Of a DNA stretch of 64,000 bases, positions 10,808 through 24,784 are shown one piece after another. A program made the translations under genes and the position numbers. The stretch is from Polyporus tsugae. Its lineage: Eukaryota > Basidiomycota > Agaricomycetes > Polyporales > Polyporaceae. Positions within the stretch are counted from its first letter, which is position 1. Every line of letters begins with the position of its first letter. The stretch is from assembly GCA_024305745.1 (NCBI GenBank), contig JAHRBS010000007.1, forward strand, positions 2,728,001-2,792,000, written 5' to 3'. The notes under the pieces are model-generated. The model made no database searches. It worked only from the letters and a program-made list of their open reading frames with translations, and had not been told where the DNA came from.

Positions 10808-11043
10808 TGTTCCCATATGTTAGTGCATGTACTATAGCCATCTATGTAGCTGCTGTATGCTTTCGTCAGAGACTGCGTTGCAAGCTTGTTTGGAGCGTTG
10901 GTTCACCCTCATCCAAGTCCGCAGACCCGGGCCGTGTGATCGGCCAAGGGACGCCCAGGCATCGAAAATGTTGGGAGACGCCCATCATGCACCTCTTCCT
11001 TACTCCTCCCATCTGCTTTCCTATCTCTACCTCAGTTCCAAAA

Positions 11044-12659
11044 ATGCCGTCACCAGAGGAAGCATCTACCTCCAGTCCGTCTCCGGAACCGCAAGAGGCG
11101 GTTACGACCCCCGCGACCTTCAAATCCCTCGGCCTCATCGACCCCCTCCTAGACGCTCTCGAGCAAATGAAGTTCAAAGCCCCGACAGACATCCAAACCG
11201 AGGTGCTCCCGCACGCATTCCAAGGCCGTGACATTATCGGCGTCGCCTCCACCGGGTCTGGCAAGACCGCCGCCTTCGCGCTGCCCATCCTGCAGAAGCT
11301 CTGGGACGACCCGAAGGGCCTGTTCGCGTGCGTGATTGCGCCGACGCGCGAGCTCGCCTTCCAGATCACGCAGCAGTTCGAGAGCCTCGGGAGCACGATG
11401 GGAGTGCGGTGTGTGACGATCATTGGGGGCGTGGACATACAGCCGCAGAAGATCGCGCTCGCGAAGAAGCCCCATGTTGTCGTTGCGACCCCTGGGAGGC
11501 TGTTGGAGCATTTGGAGGAGACGAAGGGGTTCAGCTTAAGGAATTTGGAGTTCCTGGTACGCTTCCTGGTCTTACCACTACCGGAAGGGATTCTCATAGG
11601 TTGTCCATTAGGTCCTTGACGAAGCCGACAGGCTGCTGGACATGGACTTCGGTCCCAAACTGGACAAGATTTTGAAGCTCATCCCTAAGGAGCGGACGAC
11701 ATATTTATTCTCCGCGACGATGACAACAAAAGTTGCTAAGCTCCAGCGCGCGAGCTTGTCCAACCCTGTGCGTGTAGAAGTAAACTCGAAGTACGTCCCT
11801 TGCACTACTCTCGTTCCGCACCGTCCGTGCTAACTCCTCATCGCGCCTAGATATTCGACTGTATCAACGCTCTTACAGTATTATCTTCTCATGCCGCTAC
11901 CCCAGAAGGATGTACATCTCATTTACCTCGCCAACAACCTAGCCCAAAACTCCATGATTATCTTTACCCGCACTGTCCATGATGCGCAACGGTAAGCGCC
12001 TTGCCTTCTCACTCCAATGCCTCGCAGCTCATATATGCACAGAGTATCTATAATGCTCCGCTCCTTGGGATTTCCCGCTATCCCGCTCCACGGACAACTG
12101 AGCCAGAGTGCGCGACTGGGGGCACTTGGCAAGTTCAAAGCCGGCGGTCGAAGTATCCTCGTCGCTACCGACGTCGCCAGTCGGTACGTCGTAATATTCT
12201 CGATTGGCACGAACCCATGCCGACATCATCATGTTGCACTTCAGAGGTCTCGATATTCCCTCTGTCGATGTTGTCATCAACTACGACATCCCCACGCACT
12301 CTAAAGACTACATCCACCGTGTCGGCCGCACAGCGCGTGCCGGCCGCTCTGGCAAGTCGGTCACGCTCGTCACCCAGTACGACGTCGAGCTCGTCTTGCG
12401 CATCGAGCAGGTCATTGAGAAGAAGATGGAGCTGTGGCCGGTCGACAAGGATGAGGTTGCGCTCCTGCGCGAGCGCGTGGACGAAGCGGGGCGGCTCGCG
12501 GCCACGGAGATCAAGGAGCAGGGGATCAAGGGCGGTCATGGGAAGAAACGGAAGCGGGGTGGGGAGGAGGGTGGCGGGAAGGATGATATGGATCGGGACG
12601 ACGATGTGGTGGAGGCGGGGATGCCGAAGATGAAGAAGAAGTCGAAGGCGAGGAGGTGA
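11044..12659 (+). CDS. RRP3: DEAD-box ATP-dependent RNA helicase RRP3 (DDX47), 18S rRNA maturation
   Basis: Five exons, 11044-11556, 11612-11790, 11851-11991, 12043-12183 and 12245-12659, give 462 aa. Rrp3 acts in the nucleolus in cleavage steps that release 18S rRNA. All helicase motifs are visible: Q-motif region [15 protein letters not shown], Walker A ASTGSGKT (68-75), [29 protein letters not shown] (174-177), [14 protein letters not shown], then ATDVASRGLDIP and [14 protein letters not shown]. Phrases such as [20 protein letters not shown] and [14 protein letters not shown] resemble DDX47/Rrp3 more than other DEAD proteins. The C-terminal tail is lysine-rich, as expected of a nucleolar protein. 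Only 73 bp separate its stop codon from that of the convergent oxygenase gene, so the 3' UTRs probably overlap. Confidence 0.93.
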
Positions 12660-12732
12660 CCGGTGATGATGTGGTATCATGCGCGATATTGGTCTGTATT
12701 GTCGGCGGGGATATTCCATTGCTCCTACTTGG

Positions 12733-13667
12733 CTACTTCATGAACATCAGGTCTGAGCGCAAGACGTACTTATTTCCCTTCGTCACCGGAGAACCCTCAT
12801 GGAGCAAGCAGTCCTGTCCGTGGCTGGAGAGAGATGTCAGGCGAGTGGTTCCTTCTCCGAACAGGAGGCCACCTACCGATGCAGCAGCGCCTGTCCGCGA
12901 GTCAACGGAGGCACGATTGTTTCCCGAGGCTTTCCCCTTTGATCTTGGTAGAAAATGGTCTGCCGAGCCATGCAGCGCAGAAGCGTATGGGTGTATTGGA
13001 ACACGCACCTCTCCCCCTTCTACCCCATCCTGCGCGCCAGTCAAGTATATGAGTAGCGTCCACTCCGACTTTGCTCCAGTCTCTGCGTCGCGCAAGGAGT
13101 CATCGTAATGCGGCCCGAAGTACTGCCCCGCTGTATACTTGTACAGACGTATGTTCGAGTTGCAGGAGTGTGCCGCACGGGCGGTCGCGCCCGCAGGCTT
13201 CTTGGCCGAGACCGGATAAGGGAAATCGGGTAGATGTGCTGCGAGGGCAGCGTGCAGTTTTTGCGCGAAATCGACAGATGGTATAGATATACGTTCTACC
13301 CGCATATAACTGCTCAGGCGTCGGACAATTCAGAGAATACGGTGTGTGGACGTACGGTTCACCCGGTCAGCTTCTCCCCTCTTCTTCGGTGGCGTGAGCT
13401 CCAACGGGAGAGTGTCGATGAACTTTATGTATGCCTTGCACTCCTCTGGAGAGAAGAGATCCTAGTCCAGTTTCAGTCCGAGGTGTACGAGAGCATCTGA
13501 ACATGCACCGTGATCTGAAGAGCACGAACATCGATTAACAGGATCTGGTCCTCAAGTAGAACGCGACATTCCAGGTCCTCCTTAGGTGTTAATGGCGGGA
13601 AAGTGATCTGAAAGGGTTTGCTGGGAGCAGGCGCGGCGGCAGGGGGTGCGCGAGCTTTCTTTGCCAT
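12733..13667 (-). CDS. Prolyl 4-hydroxylase-like 2OG-Fe(II) oxygenase
   Basis: Three exons on the minus strand, 13667-13509, 13461-13356 and 13295-12733, give 275 aa. A short Ala/Pro-rich basic N-terminus (MAKKARAPPAAAP) is followed by a P4Hc-type double-stranded beta helix. The first metal motif is HYD in YFGPHYDDS, preceded by RLYKYTAGQ. WTLLIYLTG and GGEVR follow, and the distal His plus 2-oxoglutarate-binding Lys are in LLHEGSPVTKGNKYVLRSDLMF. There is no signal peptide, so a cytosolic or nuclear substrate is more likely than collagen-like secreted proteins. Similar fungal proteins are mostly uncharacterised, and the substrate is unknown. The start is 109 nt from tRNA-Ser on the other strand. 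Confidence 0.82.
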
Positions 13668-13775
13668 GGCGGACCATTGGTGGTATGACAACCAACAAGT
13701 TGAAGCTTGAATACTTAGCATTGACGGCCATTCTGACGGGTCGTCTATGAGAAATCGCAAAAGCGTTGCAAATAT

Positions 13776-13869
13776 GTCACTTTGCCGGAGTGGTTAACGG
13801 GATCGCCTGCTATTCATAGTTGCCAGCGGTTGGGCTTTGCCCGCGAGTGTTCGAATCGCTCAGGTGACG
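13776..13869 (+). tRNA. tRNA-Ser(GCT) with a 12-nt intron
   Basis: Acceptor stem GTCACTT (13776-13782) pairs with AGGTGAC (13862-13868) using one G-U pair; G13869 is the discriminator. The D stem is CCG/CGG. The anticodon stem ATCGC pairs with GCGGT, and the loop reads CTGCTA (anticodon GCT at 13809-13811), then an intron TTCATAGTTGCC (13813-13824), then A. The intron sits one base 3' of the anticodon, the canonical nuclear tRNA position. A long variable arm GGGC-TTT-GCCC is diagnostic of tRNA-Ser. T arm GAGTG/CGCTC carries TTCGAAT. Five T residues (from 13872) form the Pol III terminator. No CCA is encoded. Confidence 0.93.
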
Positions 13870-14041
13870 CGTTTTTGTTCGGAGCGCTACTTGAGTGGCC
13901 TAGGCACGGTCGTTTACACCACCAACCACATCGCCGTCCCAGCGACAGTAATGTTCTCAATACAACACATCAGTCATTATGTAGTGTATTAACTAATGAA
14001 CAAGATAATCCTAGTCTGCGAAAGCGACCATCCAGTGTCGA

Positions 14042-16271
14042 TTAATCATCCGTTGGGGCCCACAGGACGCAACGTCCACTAGCGTTGCCCGACGCTACCC
14101 GTTCTACGATATTAGGGTGTGAACAAGTCACTGCTTGTACGGCAGTAATCCTATAAAAATGATAAGTAATATGCAACCTATACAGCGAGATTGGTACACA
14201 CTTGGAACGATCCGCGAGCTTCGCAATATGGTCGCCCTTGCAGGAATACACGTCGAGGGAATGATCCATATTTCCAATCTATATGGAAAACGCGCGGGTG
14301 TCAAGGTATGCAGGGACCGCGACAGGGTAACGTCGTACCGTGAAGTGGGGATACACGTCGGGGTTCGGTGTCCACTGCGCTTTGAGGATGGTGAGCCATT
14401 TGCCCTGTCGGACGAGATCATGTTGAGTGCAAGAGGATGAGGAAGCACCGAGCCAACTAACAGTTTGGCAATTGTGCTTGATTTGGCCAAACGGTCGCGA
14501 TGACGAGAATGGTGCATCCTTGTCGAGCAACGAAGGCTTGATATCCCACACTTGCAGGAAGTGAGCATGGGCTACGACAGAGCACATAAGCAGAATGCTC
14601 ACATCTGATGGTGTCATCGTAGCTGGTGCTGACAATCGATCGTCCCCGAGGGTCCCAGTAAGCAGAGCTGACAGACTTGCCGTGCGCCCAGCGTGCGCGC
14701 ACAGTCGACTCTCCCCTCTTCGTGGCGACGAGTTTCTCGATAGCCTCAGTGTCAACCTCAGTCGGGTGCGCAAAGGCGGTTGCACTCCGAGCTTGCCGTT
14801 TAGAGGGGGACCTCGGGGTCGATGGGCCAGGCGAGTTAGGCGCAGAACGACGGGATCTGCCGCTCAGTGTCTCCAGCATCCGTGTATCCCATACCCTGAC
14901 GGCAAGCAAGCATGAGATGGTATTTGAAGAAAGGAATAGAACAAGGCACTTTAGGTCTCGAGTGTTGGAGGCGGTAACCAAGAAGTATGGTCGGACAGGG
15001 TTGACGCTGACGCTCCCAATCTTCTGCTCCGATAGTACATATCGTTTCGCGTGCGAGCGACCTGCTCGGAGATCCATGTGCGTCATCCCTCCTTCGGCAT
15101 CCGAGATCCACATCTCATGTCCGTGCGGTGGGAGGTCCACGGAGGTTACCAGAGTGTCCTCCGTTGCGTACACCTCCGAGGCGATGCCAGAAGCCAATGA
15201 CACCGTCCGAACTGTGCAGTCGTATGCAGTGGTATATAGCTACAGGAGCGGGTATGAGACAGGGAGGAGTAGAGGGGACACGCAAACACTTACACTGAAC
15301 GAGTCAATAGGGTCAAACTTGACGCATGATATAGATGACTTCGAAGTGGCCGGCCAGTGCATCTGCAAACGGTAATACCTGCCACCCTCTTGGTCTTGAG
15401 GTGGGGTAGTATCCTCGTCCTCGTCGTCGGGCACTTCTACAGGTGCCCGGGCGTCCCAGATACCCAGTTGCCCATGCTTGTCTGTCTCATATTGAGATAC
15501 CGCGTAGTTTGGCAAGAGCAGTAAAAGCGTACCTCCGAAGAATATGAGGTCCTTCGTCGGCTCTGGGTGGTAGGCAGCACTGTATATTCTATCTTGGGTG
15601 ACCTTCGCTCGCGCAACAATCTTAAGCTCCTCGAATCTTTGCTTTAACTCCTTGACTTCGGTTTCTTCTTGCTTGTGGTCGTCGAAGACATAAGCGTCGT
15701 CTCCACTCGTGCCTTTAGGTTGTGGAGTCTTCAGCACAACTTGGAAGGCGGCTCGAAGCGCGGCAATTTCTTCTGGGGAGTTGTCGTCGAGGAGGGTAGA
15801 GAGGTCAAGATCGTGATGCCTGGGTCGCTTCGCTTCTCGCTCGCGTTCGGCAGCTTCCAGACGCTCCTCCTCTTCCTTCCGTCTTCTGTCCTCCACTTCG
15901 CGCTAGAATGCCCGCTCTGTGCATATCCCTGCTTCCAATGTACAGCCACGACGTACCTCGCGTTTCCTTCTCTGTTGTGGGGTTTCGTTCGGGTCTATTG
16001 GGGCGGCTTTCCTCAACCTCGTCGACTGTCGCGTGGGCATAGCGGGCTCCTTGGGCTTCTTGACGCGTGGTTGTACAGGCTTCGCGGCCTTGTTTGCCTG
16101 TTTTGTCGACTTTATCGCCGACGCTGCATCTGCGAGACCGAGTTGCACCAGCAGCTCGCGGTTCCTAGCAATGGTGGCTTGCCGCTCCCGCTCGCTGTTC
16201 GATTGTGAGCCTCCGTAGCTTGCCAACCACCTAAGTGTGTCTGTCACTCACTAATCGTCTGAATCCGACAT
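14042..16271 (-). CDS. CMR1: CMR1/WDR76-type WD40 DNA-damage response protein
   Basis: Ten exons on the minus strand, 16271-16252, 16194-15957, 15902-15533, 15481-15294, 15239-14950, 14895-14603, 14550-14462, 14404-14339, 14278-14202 and 14150-14042, give 579 aa. Cmr1 in yeast binds damaged DNA and helps clear misfolded proteins in intranuclear foci. The N-terminus MSDSDDYERERQATIARNRE and a basic TRQSTRLRKAAP segment are typical. WD repeats include GQLGIWDARAP, KVWDTRMLETLSG and SYDDTIRLWDIKPS. The C-terminal blocks GKWLTILKAQWTPNPDVYPHF and GNMDHSLDVYSCKGDHIAKL are conserved in the family. A phosphoacceptor-rich insert (RSAPNSPGPSTPRSPSKR) follows the fourth blade. The first coding exon is only 20 nt; it was placed because splicing it to 16194 gives the family start. 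Confidence 0.93.
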
Positions 16272-16450
16272 TCTAATTTTCGCCTCGTTTTTGGTAGATG
16301 TGTGGGTAGGATGGCAGCCAAGTAGGGCGTTCGGGGGAGTCGAGGGACGTGGACAGGACAAGAACAGGTCTCACGCGGGCGTCAACGGAATGCGCGTCAT
16401 GTCACACACAGTGGTCACATGTGACTATTGGCGTTGTCCCTCCTCTCTCA

Positions 16451-16473
16451 GGTCACGCAAGGTCACGCAAAGT
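16451..16473. repeat. Tandem 10-mer GGTCACGCAA x2
   Basis: Two adjacent copies of GGTCACGCAA lie in the 276-bp spacer between the TRS130 stop and the CMR1 start, which are both on the minus strand. It could be a binding site in the CMR1 promoter or chance. Confidence 0.4.
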
Positions 16474-16547
16474 GCTTGGCAGAAAAGCGATCCATTAAAC
16501 TTCCAGCAGACGACCCAATTGAAAGGAGCACCTCAAATACTGTATAA

Positions 16548-19500
16548 CTACATACTGGTATTTGTGCCCATGTCAACCACAAACGTTGTCCGGCCTCCTC
16601 GAGGCAGAACAAGAACCTTCTCCGCACCATGCACTTCGTACGTCTCGCAGCTCGGTATGACGCTTGATCGCATCCTGTGCTCCCCGGGAAGCGGTAGCGC
16701 GGTGACTCCGATCTTAGGAAGAGCAAGCTCTCCATGGTGGAGTGCAATTAGGGTCACCGGAGTTGTGAACGTCTCGCCGTCCTGAACCAACATGTCAGCA
16801 TGGGATGAGGGCTTTCGGTAGAGAACGCGCCTTGGCCACAAAGTCTCCCCTCTTACGCCCACTTACCAACCAGTCTTGCGTCAGGTCCTCGATGTCATAT
16901 CGCATGTTATAACTTTGGACCTTCGTATCCTCGGGGGGCGCCCAGTGGTAGGACGTATTGACTGTGAGCAGTGCCGAGATTGGCTGACCGGCGTACAGCG
17001 GCCGCGTGCGTTTCTCCGCCTTCTCGCCTTCACAAGAGAAGGGGTTCTCCAACACTTGCAATCGCGCGGAAGCCAGGATCTAGGAAACATCGTCCGTTTC
17101 ACAAACCACACCGGACACACGAGCTAGAAACGCACGTGCATCTGTGGGACGTCCACAGGAATAACGATGTCCCTCCACTCGCCAAACGACGCCGGACACC
17201 TCTTCTGGTTCAATTTCTGTGCGGTCCGTTAGATCACGTTCTACGCTCTCAGCGTACCCATAAAAACCGCCAACCTCCATGACTTGACATAGTCCTGAAC
17301 CAATTTCATCGTCCGCCAGAGTGATCCCGGGAACGACAAGCTCCCCGGTGACACCGTATAGCTCGACCCAACTTGCGTCTACCTCGAGGGCCTGTACGAG
17401 TTTGTCGATCATGTCTTGCCGGAGAGAATCCAGTGACGGTGTCTTGGATGAGACTTCTGAGACAACAAGTTCAATTAATGCTTCGACCTCTGCACGAAGA
17501 GCGTTAGTGTTATGTTTGAGCTACCTTTGCAGAGGAACTATACCTTCGCGGAGCATGCGGTAGGTGATCTGCAGTTTCAGGCCGTCGCGTGCTGCAGAGC
17601 ACCGTCAGCATCCTAAATCGCCCATAGTGATATCTGGCCGATCGCACCTGTGCCCTTCTCGGAATCCATCTGGAATAGAAATCTCCCTGGTTGTGCAGGG
17701 GTAAGGGTCTGGAGTTCGCGATCAGCGAATGATACACGATGTGTAGGTTCACGTTCACGTACCACAATACTAGACTTCTGCCCGACACAGCTCGTGACCT
17801 TCACACCCGTTGTCTGGACCTGTGACAATAGCTGTGCGGAGCGCACTCGAACATGCTGGTGTGTTTTGGTCGACAAGGTGAACGCGGTGAAAAGCCTACA
17901 AAACAGGCTAAGTGCGATTCCTCGCGGATATGGTCGAAGTACGCACCTTGTCCCACGGAAGAAATCCTGGACGTTGATCTCCACGGGCAAGCCTGTAGCC
18001 ACCACTCGGCCAAGACGTAACGTCCTCGTAACATCGGGCTCAGCGGTGGTCACGTAGTCGACCGTGATGTTCACCCTCTGGTAGCACGAACAAACTAACT
18101 CCTCATGGTAATAGATAAACATGGACTTTGCTCACCATGTATGCGTACGCGGATGCATCCGAATGAGGTACTGCTGCGACAACCGTCTGCCCTGCCTTCA
18201 AGTCCAGGAAGGTTAGAGAATCTTGGCCAGTGCGTATAGCAGGGGGGTCTGAACAAGGGTCAGTGCATCTGTCCTATACATCCAGCCCGGCTGCCCACGA
18301 CCAAGTTGTAACACATACCGTCTCCCATCAACTCTGTCTCTTCGTACCGAAAGCTGACCCCCGAAGGCGCTCCTAGCTTCACCGCCGCCGTGGCAATCTC
18401 ATTGCGACCAGTGGACAGCAGAACCCTGATCCTTGATGTCGTGCCAAGCTCAACTGGATAATACCTCAGCCACTTCCAAAAATGTAGATATAATCAACGG
18501 TTGACATACTCCGAGGTGGCTGCTTCAGCTTGACATCGAGTGCTTTGGCGTCTTTCGGGATATACACGAGTTTGGGCATGTGGCCAGCCTTGATTTGCTT
18601 CGGCGTCTTGGAGTGTTTCCACTGGAACAACAGACGAGGCATGGATATCTGGGTGCTAGTCAGAGTGTAGGTCCCCATAGCGGAGGACTGTCCAAAGGTC
18701 GATCTCGTCAAGCATAGCCGAGCACTCTAAGTATCGGAAACAACCTACCGGACAGAACAGTGTAAACTCAGTGCGCCCAGGAGTTATGCTCGACACCTTC
18801 GTGGTGAACGTGATCTGGCTGCTCTCCCGCCCATTCAGCTGCAGCCGGACTTCCTCAGCGGGCAGATCCTGGAACCATCATCGGTATACAATGGATATCA
18901 CAGACTGAAGCTACTCACGCATGGTAGCTTGTTGTGAACCACGACCTTGAGTAGCGCACCATCACGACTCTCGGCTAACGCCGCGTGAGGTTCGACAAGC
19001 GACACCGACAAAGCCGAGTGATCGGGAAACGGCGCATCTGACATGATAGAGCATTAGCCACCCTGTTACCCTGGTACCGAATCGGAACTTCACCGTTGTC
19101 GAGGTTTTGGGCAGCCTCCTTCAGCGCCGCAATGAGTCCTTCCACGTACGCCTTGTTGTCCTCCTCACTCAGCAGCAAATCTCGACCGCCGTCCTCGACG
19201 TACGCCCTAAGGAAGTGCAGTAGGATATGGATCCATTCCCTGTCCTTTGGCTTCTCCGCAGCATGGTGGATGTTGAGCGCGCGGTTGAGCATGTAAGCCT
19301 CCATCGACGTCCAGCCGTGCGGGGAGTAATGTGCAGGGAGAGACGTGTATGTCTGGAGCGCGTTCGTCAGGCGACCGCGATGGCTGTATGATGCATGTCA
19401 GTAACCGGTGGTGTTACATATGGAGGAAAAGAAGGTAAGAACGTACATGTCAAGTGCAGCGAGCGACCCGTGGAGCTTGAGCGCGAACTTGCGGCGACCC

Positions 19501-21166
19501 CCACTCGCGTAAAGCTCGATGGCGCGGTTCGTGACATTAATGTACAGGTCGTAGAGCGTGTCTTCTTGCTCCATAGAGGAGAGCAGCTCTGTCTTCGTGA
19601 TGGTCATGGAGCCGCGCTTCGCCTGGGGATCTTTGGCGGCGGCGGGATCGAGTGAAGAGGGCAGTGTAAGGGAGAATGGGGGCTTGTTCGGGAGGAAGCC
19701 TGTCGCAATGCCTAGGATGTCAAGCTTGTCATGCCTAAGCGGCGGCTTTTGCTGATAGACGCAGAGGTGGGTACATACCTGATGTCGTGCGAGCTCGAGC
19801 AACTCGGCCTTTGCGGCATTGAACGAGGATAGTGCGGTCTTCTCCAGTGTGAGTTTCTTGGCCCATTCGTCGGCCTGGTCGACGACGCTGAGAGCTGAGG
19901 AGTATATCCAGGATTCGATGAAGAAGGGAGGTAATGTGTTCTGGGTCGACTGTTGGGAGACGACTTCTAGATGCAGCAGCACCGAGCACTCACCTCGACA
20001 TCGCGCAATGTTCTTGAAAAGATGCTGATGAACGACGTGGCCTTCCGACACAATTCTTCCATGTCGCCAATCCTGCTCAGCAATGAGCATTGCCTGGCAA
20101 GGAGATAGATGCGAAAGTCGAAAATGGAGATGGAGTTTGCGAGGATGAGATCACGATATGGTTTCTTCGTGATCGACAAGAGGGGAACGGAATCGTCATT
20201 GGGCATGGGGGTGATCAACGCGCCGAACCAAGACAGATTCTTCTCTTGGAGGACTTGGAAGAAGATAGATTCCAGTTCGTAGTATTGCCGGAGGGCATCT
20301 TCGTGTAGATTCATGCCCTCAAGGGAACTAGCCACACTTTCCTGCAAACATGCGGTCAGCCGAAGCTGCCAAACTGGGAGGACACTTTGCACAACTCGCC
20401 TTCAGAATGAAGAATGTGCAGAAGTTCCAACCCGGCATTGTTCTTTGTCCCTCTGACCGTTTCATTTCCTCCTCGCGCTGCGCCAAGGCGGCATCGAATG
20501 AAGACAGTACTCCTTCTTTGACTTTGGAGACGAAGTCCGCCCACACCGTTGGGTTGTCCTTCTCCGCCGACCATACAAGCTGGACACATCTTGGATGCCG
20601 TTGGAGACGCATCCGACGCGCATATACTGACTTGAACACACCTATCTTTCTTGTCCAGATTGAAGTCCGCTTTGACCTTGTCGAGTACGGAGGTCTTGAT
20701 CTGAAACAGCCTTCCTTGGGCGACGCTCTGGTCCGGACGCACGACATGGACAATGAGCCATTCTTGGTTTTTGCGGGTGCTCACAGAGGCATGCCACTCC
20801 TTGACTTGCTTACGCACGGTAGCCCGATACACTTCACTGTCCTTCAAGTGGCTGAGTACGGACGAGCAGGACGGGAATGGGCGATATATTCACCTCGCAA
20901 GTGAAGATATACAGGTGGAGCAATGGTTTCTCTAGCACGGTTTGAGGTACCTGCGAAGCAGCCTGGTCCTCCTTCAACCCCTCAAACGGCACCAGCTTCA
21001 CATCCAACTCCTGGATCGACCGCAACGCATTTCTTGACGTCGACTTCCAATGCAAGTTTCGGAGGGGAAATTGGGAGGCCAAAGAGCCCTGAATTTGTTT
21101 CCATTGGTCTGTGGAGAGGAAGACAATCGGTCCGGAATAGGTGACCGTAACCCGTTGAGTGGACAT
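16548..21166 (-). CDS. TRS130: TRAPP-II complex subunit TRS130 (TRAPPC10)
   Basis: Nineteen exons on the minus strand give 1,194 aa: 21166-20894, 20841-20642, 20589-20400, 20341-19994, 19949-19779, 19724-19447, 19383-19094, 19037-18919, 18868-18749, 18687-18510, 18453-18319, 18248-18136, 18077-17947, 17895-17648, 17591-17544, 17489-17275, 17216-17136, 17079-16867 and 16781-16548. TRAPP-II activates Ypt31/32-type Rab GTPases at the late Golgi. Family blocks include VTYSGPIVFLSTDQWKQI, the TPR-like FFILKESVASSLEGMNLHEDAL, WRDIVIPVDVPQMHV and the C-terminal YEVHGAEKVLVLPRGGRTTF. Intron 20399-20342 has a GC donor (AAG/GCGAGT). The boundary between exons 16 and 17 is the weakest: donor 17274 (GTTGGC) was chosen, and a donor nine nt upstream is possible. 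Confidence 0.93.
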
Positions 21167-21790
21167 GACTTCGGAAATCTTGGTCGGTCCACCGTCGTGT
21201 CTGGAGTCGTAAAGCGTATGACCTGCACCGAGCGTCCGGAGGCCGTTCCCGCCGCAGAGTCCCTAGGACACCTCGCACACGCTCGTTTCAGTAATGCCTG
21301 TGGCGATATGGACTTGTTGACGGCGCCCCGGATCCTAATGGAAGTAAATTAAGGACGTTATGGCCGTAGGATGGACAAAGGAGGGAAGATAAAGCTAGAC
21401 GGGCATGACGGCAAGCATTACAGGTGTGCGCTAAGACGACCTTGAGCTCGATCGTGCATGGTCGGTAGGCGCTCTGGTCTCGTACTCACTAGTCACTGGT
21501 CACCCAACATAACATATCGCCGGAGATGTGTTGTGTCTGTTGGAAACGTCTCGTGTGATACTATAATCTATACGTGCCTGAGGTATTGAAGGTAATACCT
21601 GATTCAACTCGTCATCTACGTGGACATCCGGCTATACCCGCGACTCAGACGGCTCGACCATATATATAAGATCTAGAATCCCACTTGCCAATACACGTAC
21701 CCCTCGGATCCCCTCCTAACTAGCACCCTTGCTTCTCCGTGCACGTCACTCCCCTCTCCTGCCACACTGTTCACGCGCACCAGTCAGGTC
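21167..21790. other. Divergent intergenic region TRS130-AIG1
   Basis: No gene is supported in these 624 nt. A TATA box lies near the AIG1 end; the rest shows no recognised element. Confidence 0.6.
21659..21670 (+). promoter_or_regulatory. TATA box of AIG1-like gene
   Basis: CATATATATAAG lies about 121 nt before the ATG, a good match to TATAWAWR in a plausible position. Confidence 0.5.
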
Positions 21791-22691
21791 ATGGCCACAA
21801 ATCTGAGGTTCCTCCCATTTCTCTTGCACACGACCGCCGTTGCCGTCATGACTTACGGATACCTCCATCTCCCGGACATGGTGGGGAACATGCGGATGCA
21901 AAACATGAAAGGAGGGCACTTCCAATTCCTCACAATTCAAGGGTAGCCTCGTTTTTCATCCCGCGGTCGAAACCATTAAACCGAAAGTTGTAGACTTTGT
22001 ATTGCATGCATCACAATGGTGCTTAGCGTCGGCTGCGACCTGATACCCTCCGTCAGTAAGTGCACGCTCAAGATCCGTCAGGATTTCTTTATGATTGAAC
22101 GTGCGTCCATAGCAATGCTTCGGACAGCCAAACGTGCGGTCCTCATCAGTGCCCTCCCAGTGCGCCTCGCATCTACTTCGTTGCAAACATAGCTGATTTC
22201 GATACAGCTCTCCATTGTGATATCCGCCATTTATTGGACGCTACTGTTGACCATGCCGCATATGATTCTCATGGGACCTCCCAGCGAGAGGGTACCTACG
22301 TCATCGCGTGCCGTCCCCGAACTCGAGCGTTTGCCCTTGCATACCGACCTCGCACTTCACGCTGCTCCCGCGGTCTTTCTGATCCTTGACTTTTACGTCT
22401 TGGAGCCCAAATACCCCAAGTCTGTTAGTCGATACGGCTCGCTCGTCGTCGGCGCCATTTTGGGTACTTGGTATGCCTGCTGGGTGGAATACTGTGCGAG
22501 CTACAACGGCATGTGTGCGTAGAATTTTTTTTGGAATACTTATGAATTGACAGTACGCTGACGCCAGGTTATCGCTAGTCCCATACCCCTTCCTCACCTA
22601 CAATCCTTTTAACATTCGCATGGCAATTTACATTGGGGCATCACTGTTCGCCGCAGTGGCCTTTATGGTGATGAATGCTCTGCACCGGTGA
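21791..22691 (+). CDS. FAR-17a/AIG1-like multi-pass membrane protein
   Basis: Five exons, 21791-21942, 21994-22055, 22113-22159, 22208-22514 and 22579-22691, give 226 aa. Human AIG1 and ADTRP of this family are threonine/histidine hydrolases of fatty-acid esters of hydroxy fatty acids. Here the family block GGHFQFLTIQG ends the first exon. About six hydrophobic helices follow, among them LCIACITMVLSVGCDLIP, SIVISAIYWTLLLTMP, APAVFLILDFYVL, SLVVGAILGTWYACWVEY and MAIYIGASLFAAVAFMV. The active-site Thr of AIG1 could lie in AIYWT and the His in LALHAAPAV, as in the family. The 62- and 47-nt exons were recovered from splice phase and from conservation of SVTMLRTAKRAVLISALP. Location is probably the ER membrane. 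Confidence 0.85.
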
Positions 22692-22960
22692 TGAAAAGTG
22701 CTTGTATCTTGACCCATAGAGCATTACCATATTCCTAATAGATATATACATAATGCTAGCACTCGCACCCTTTTTACCCAAGTTTCTGTGCGCAATTGCT
22801 GAGGAAGAAGCGCCTGCGGCGCGTCGCGCGAAGACGCGCATCCGGCACGAGTCAGACCCAGATTGAGATTTACGGCACGATCTCGATCCTTTCAGCCGTC
22901 CTCTTCTCCCTACAATCTCCAGCGCACCCTCGATTTCTCAACTGTCGCGTTCACAAGAGA

Positions 22961-24784
<1,824 letters not shown>

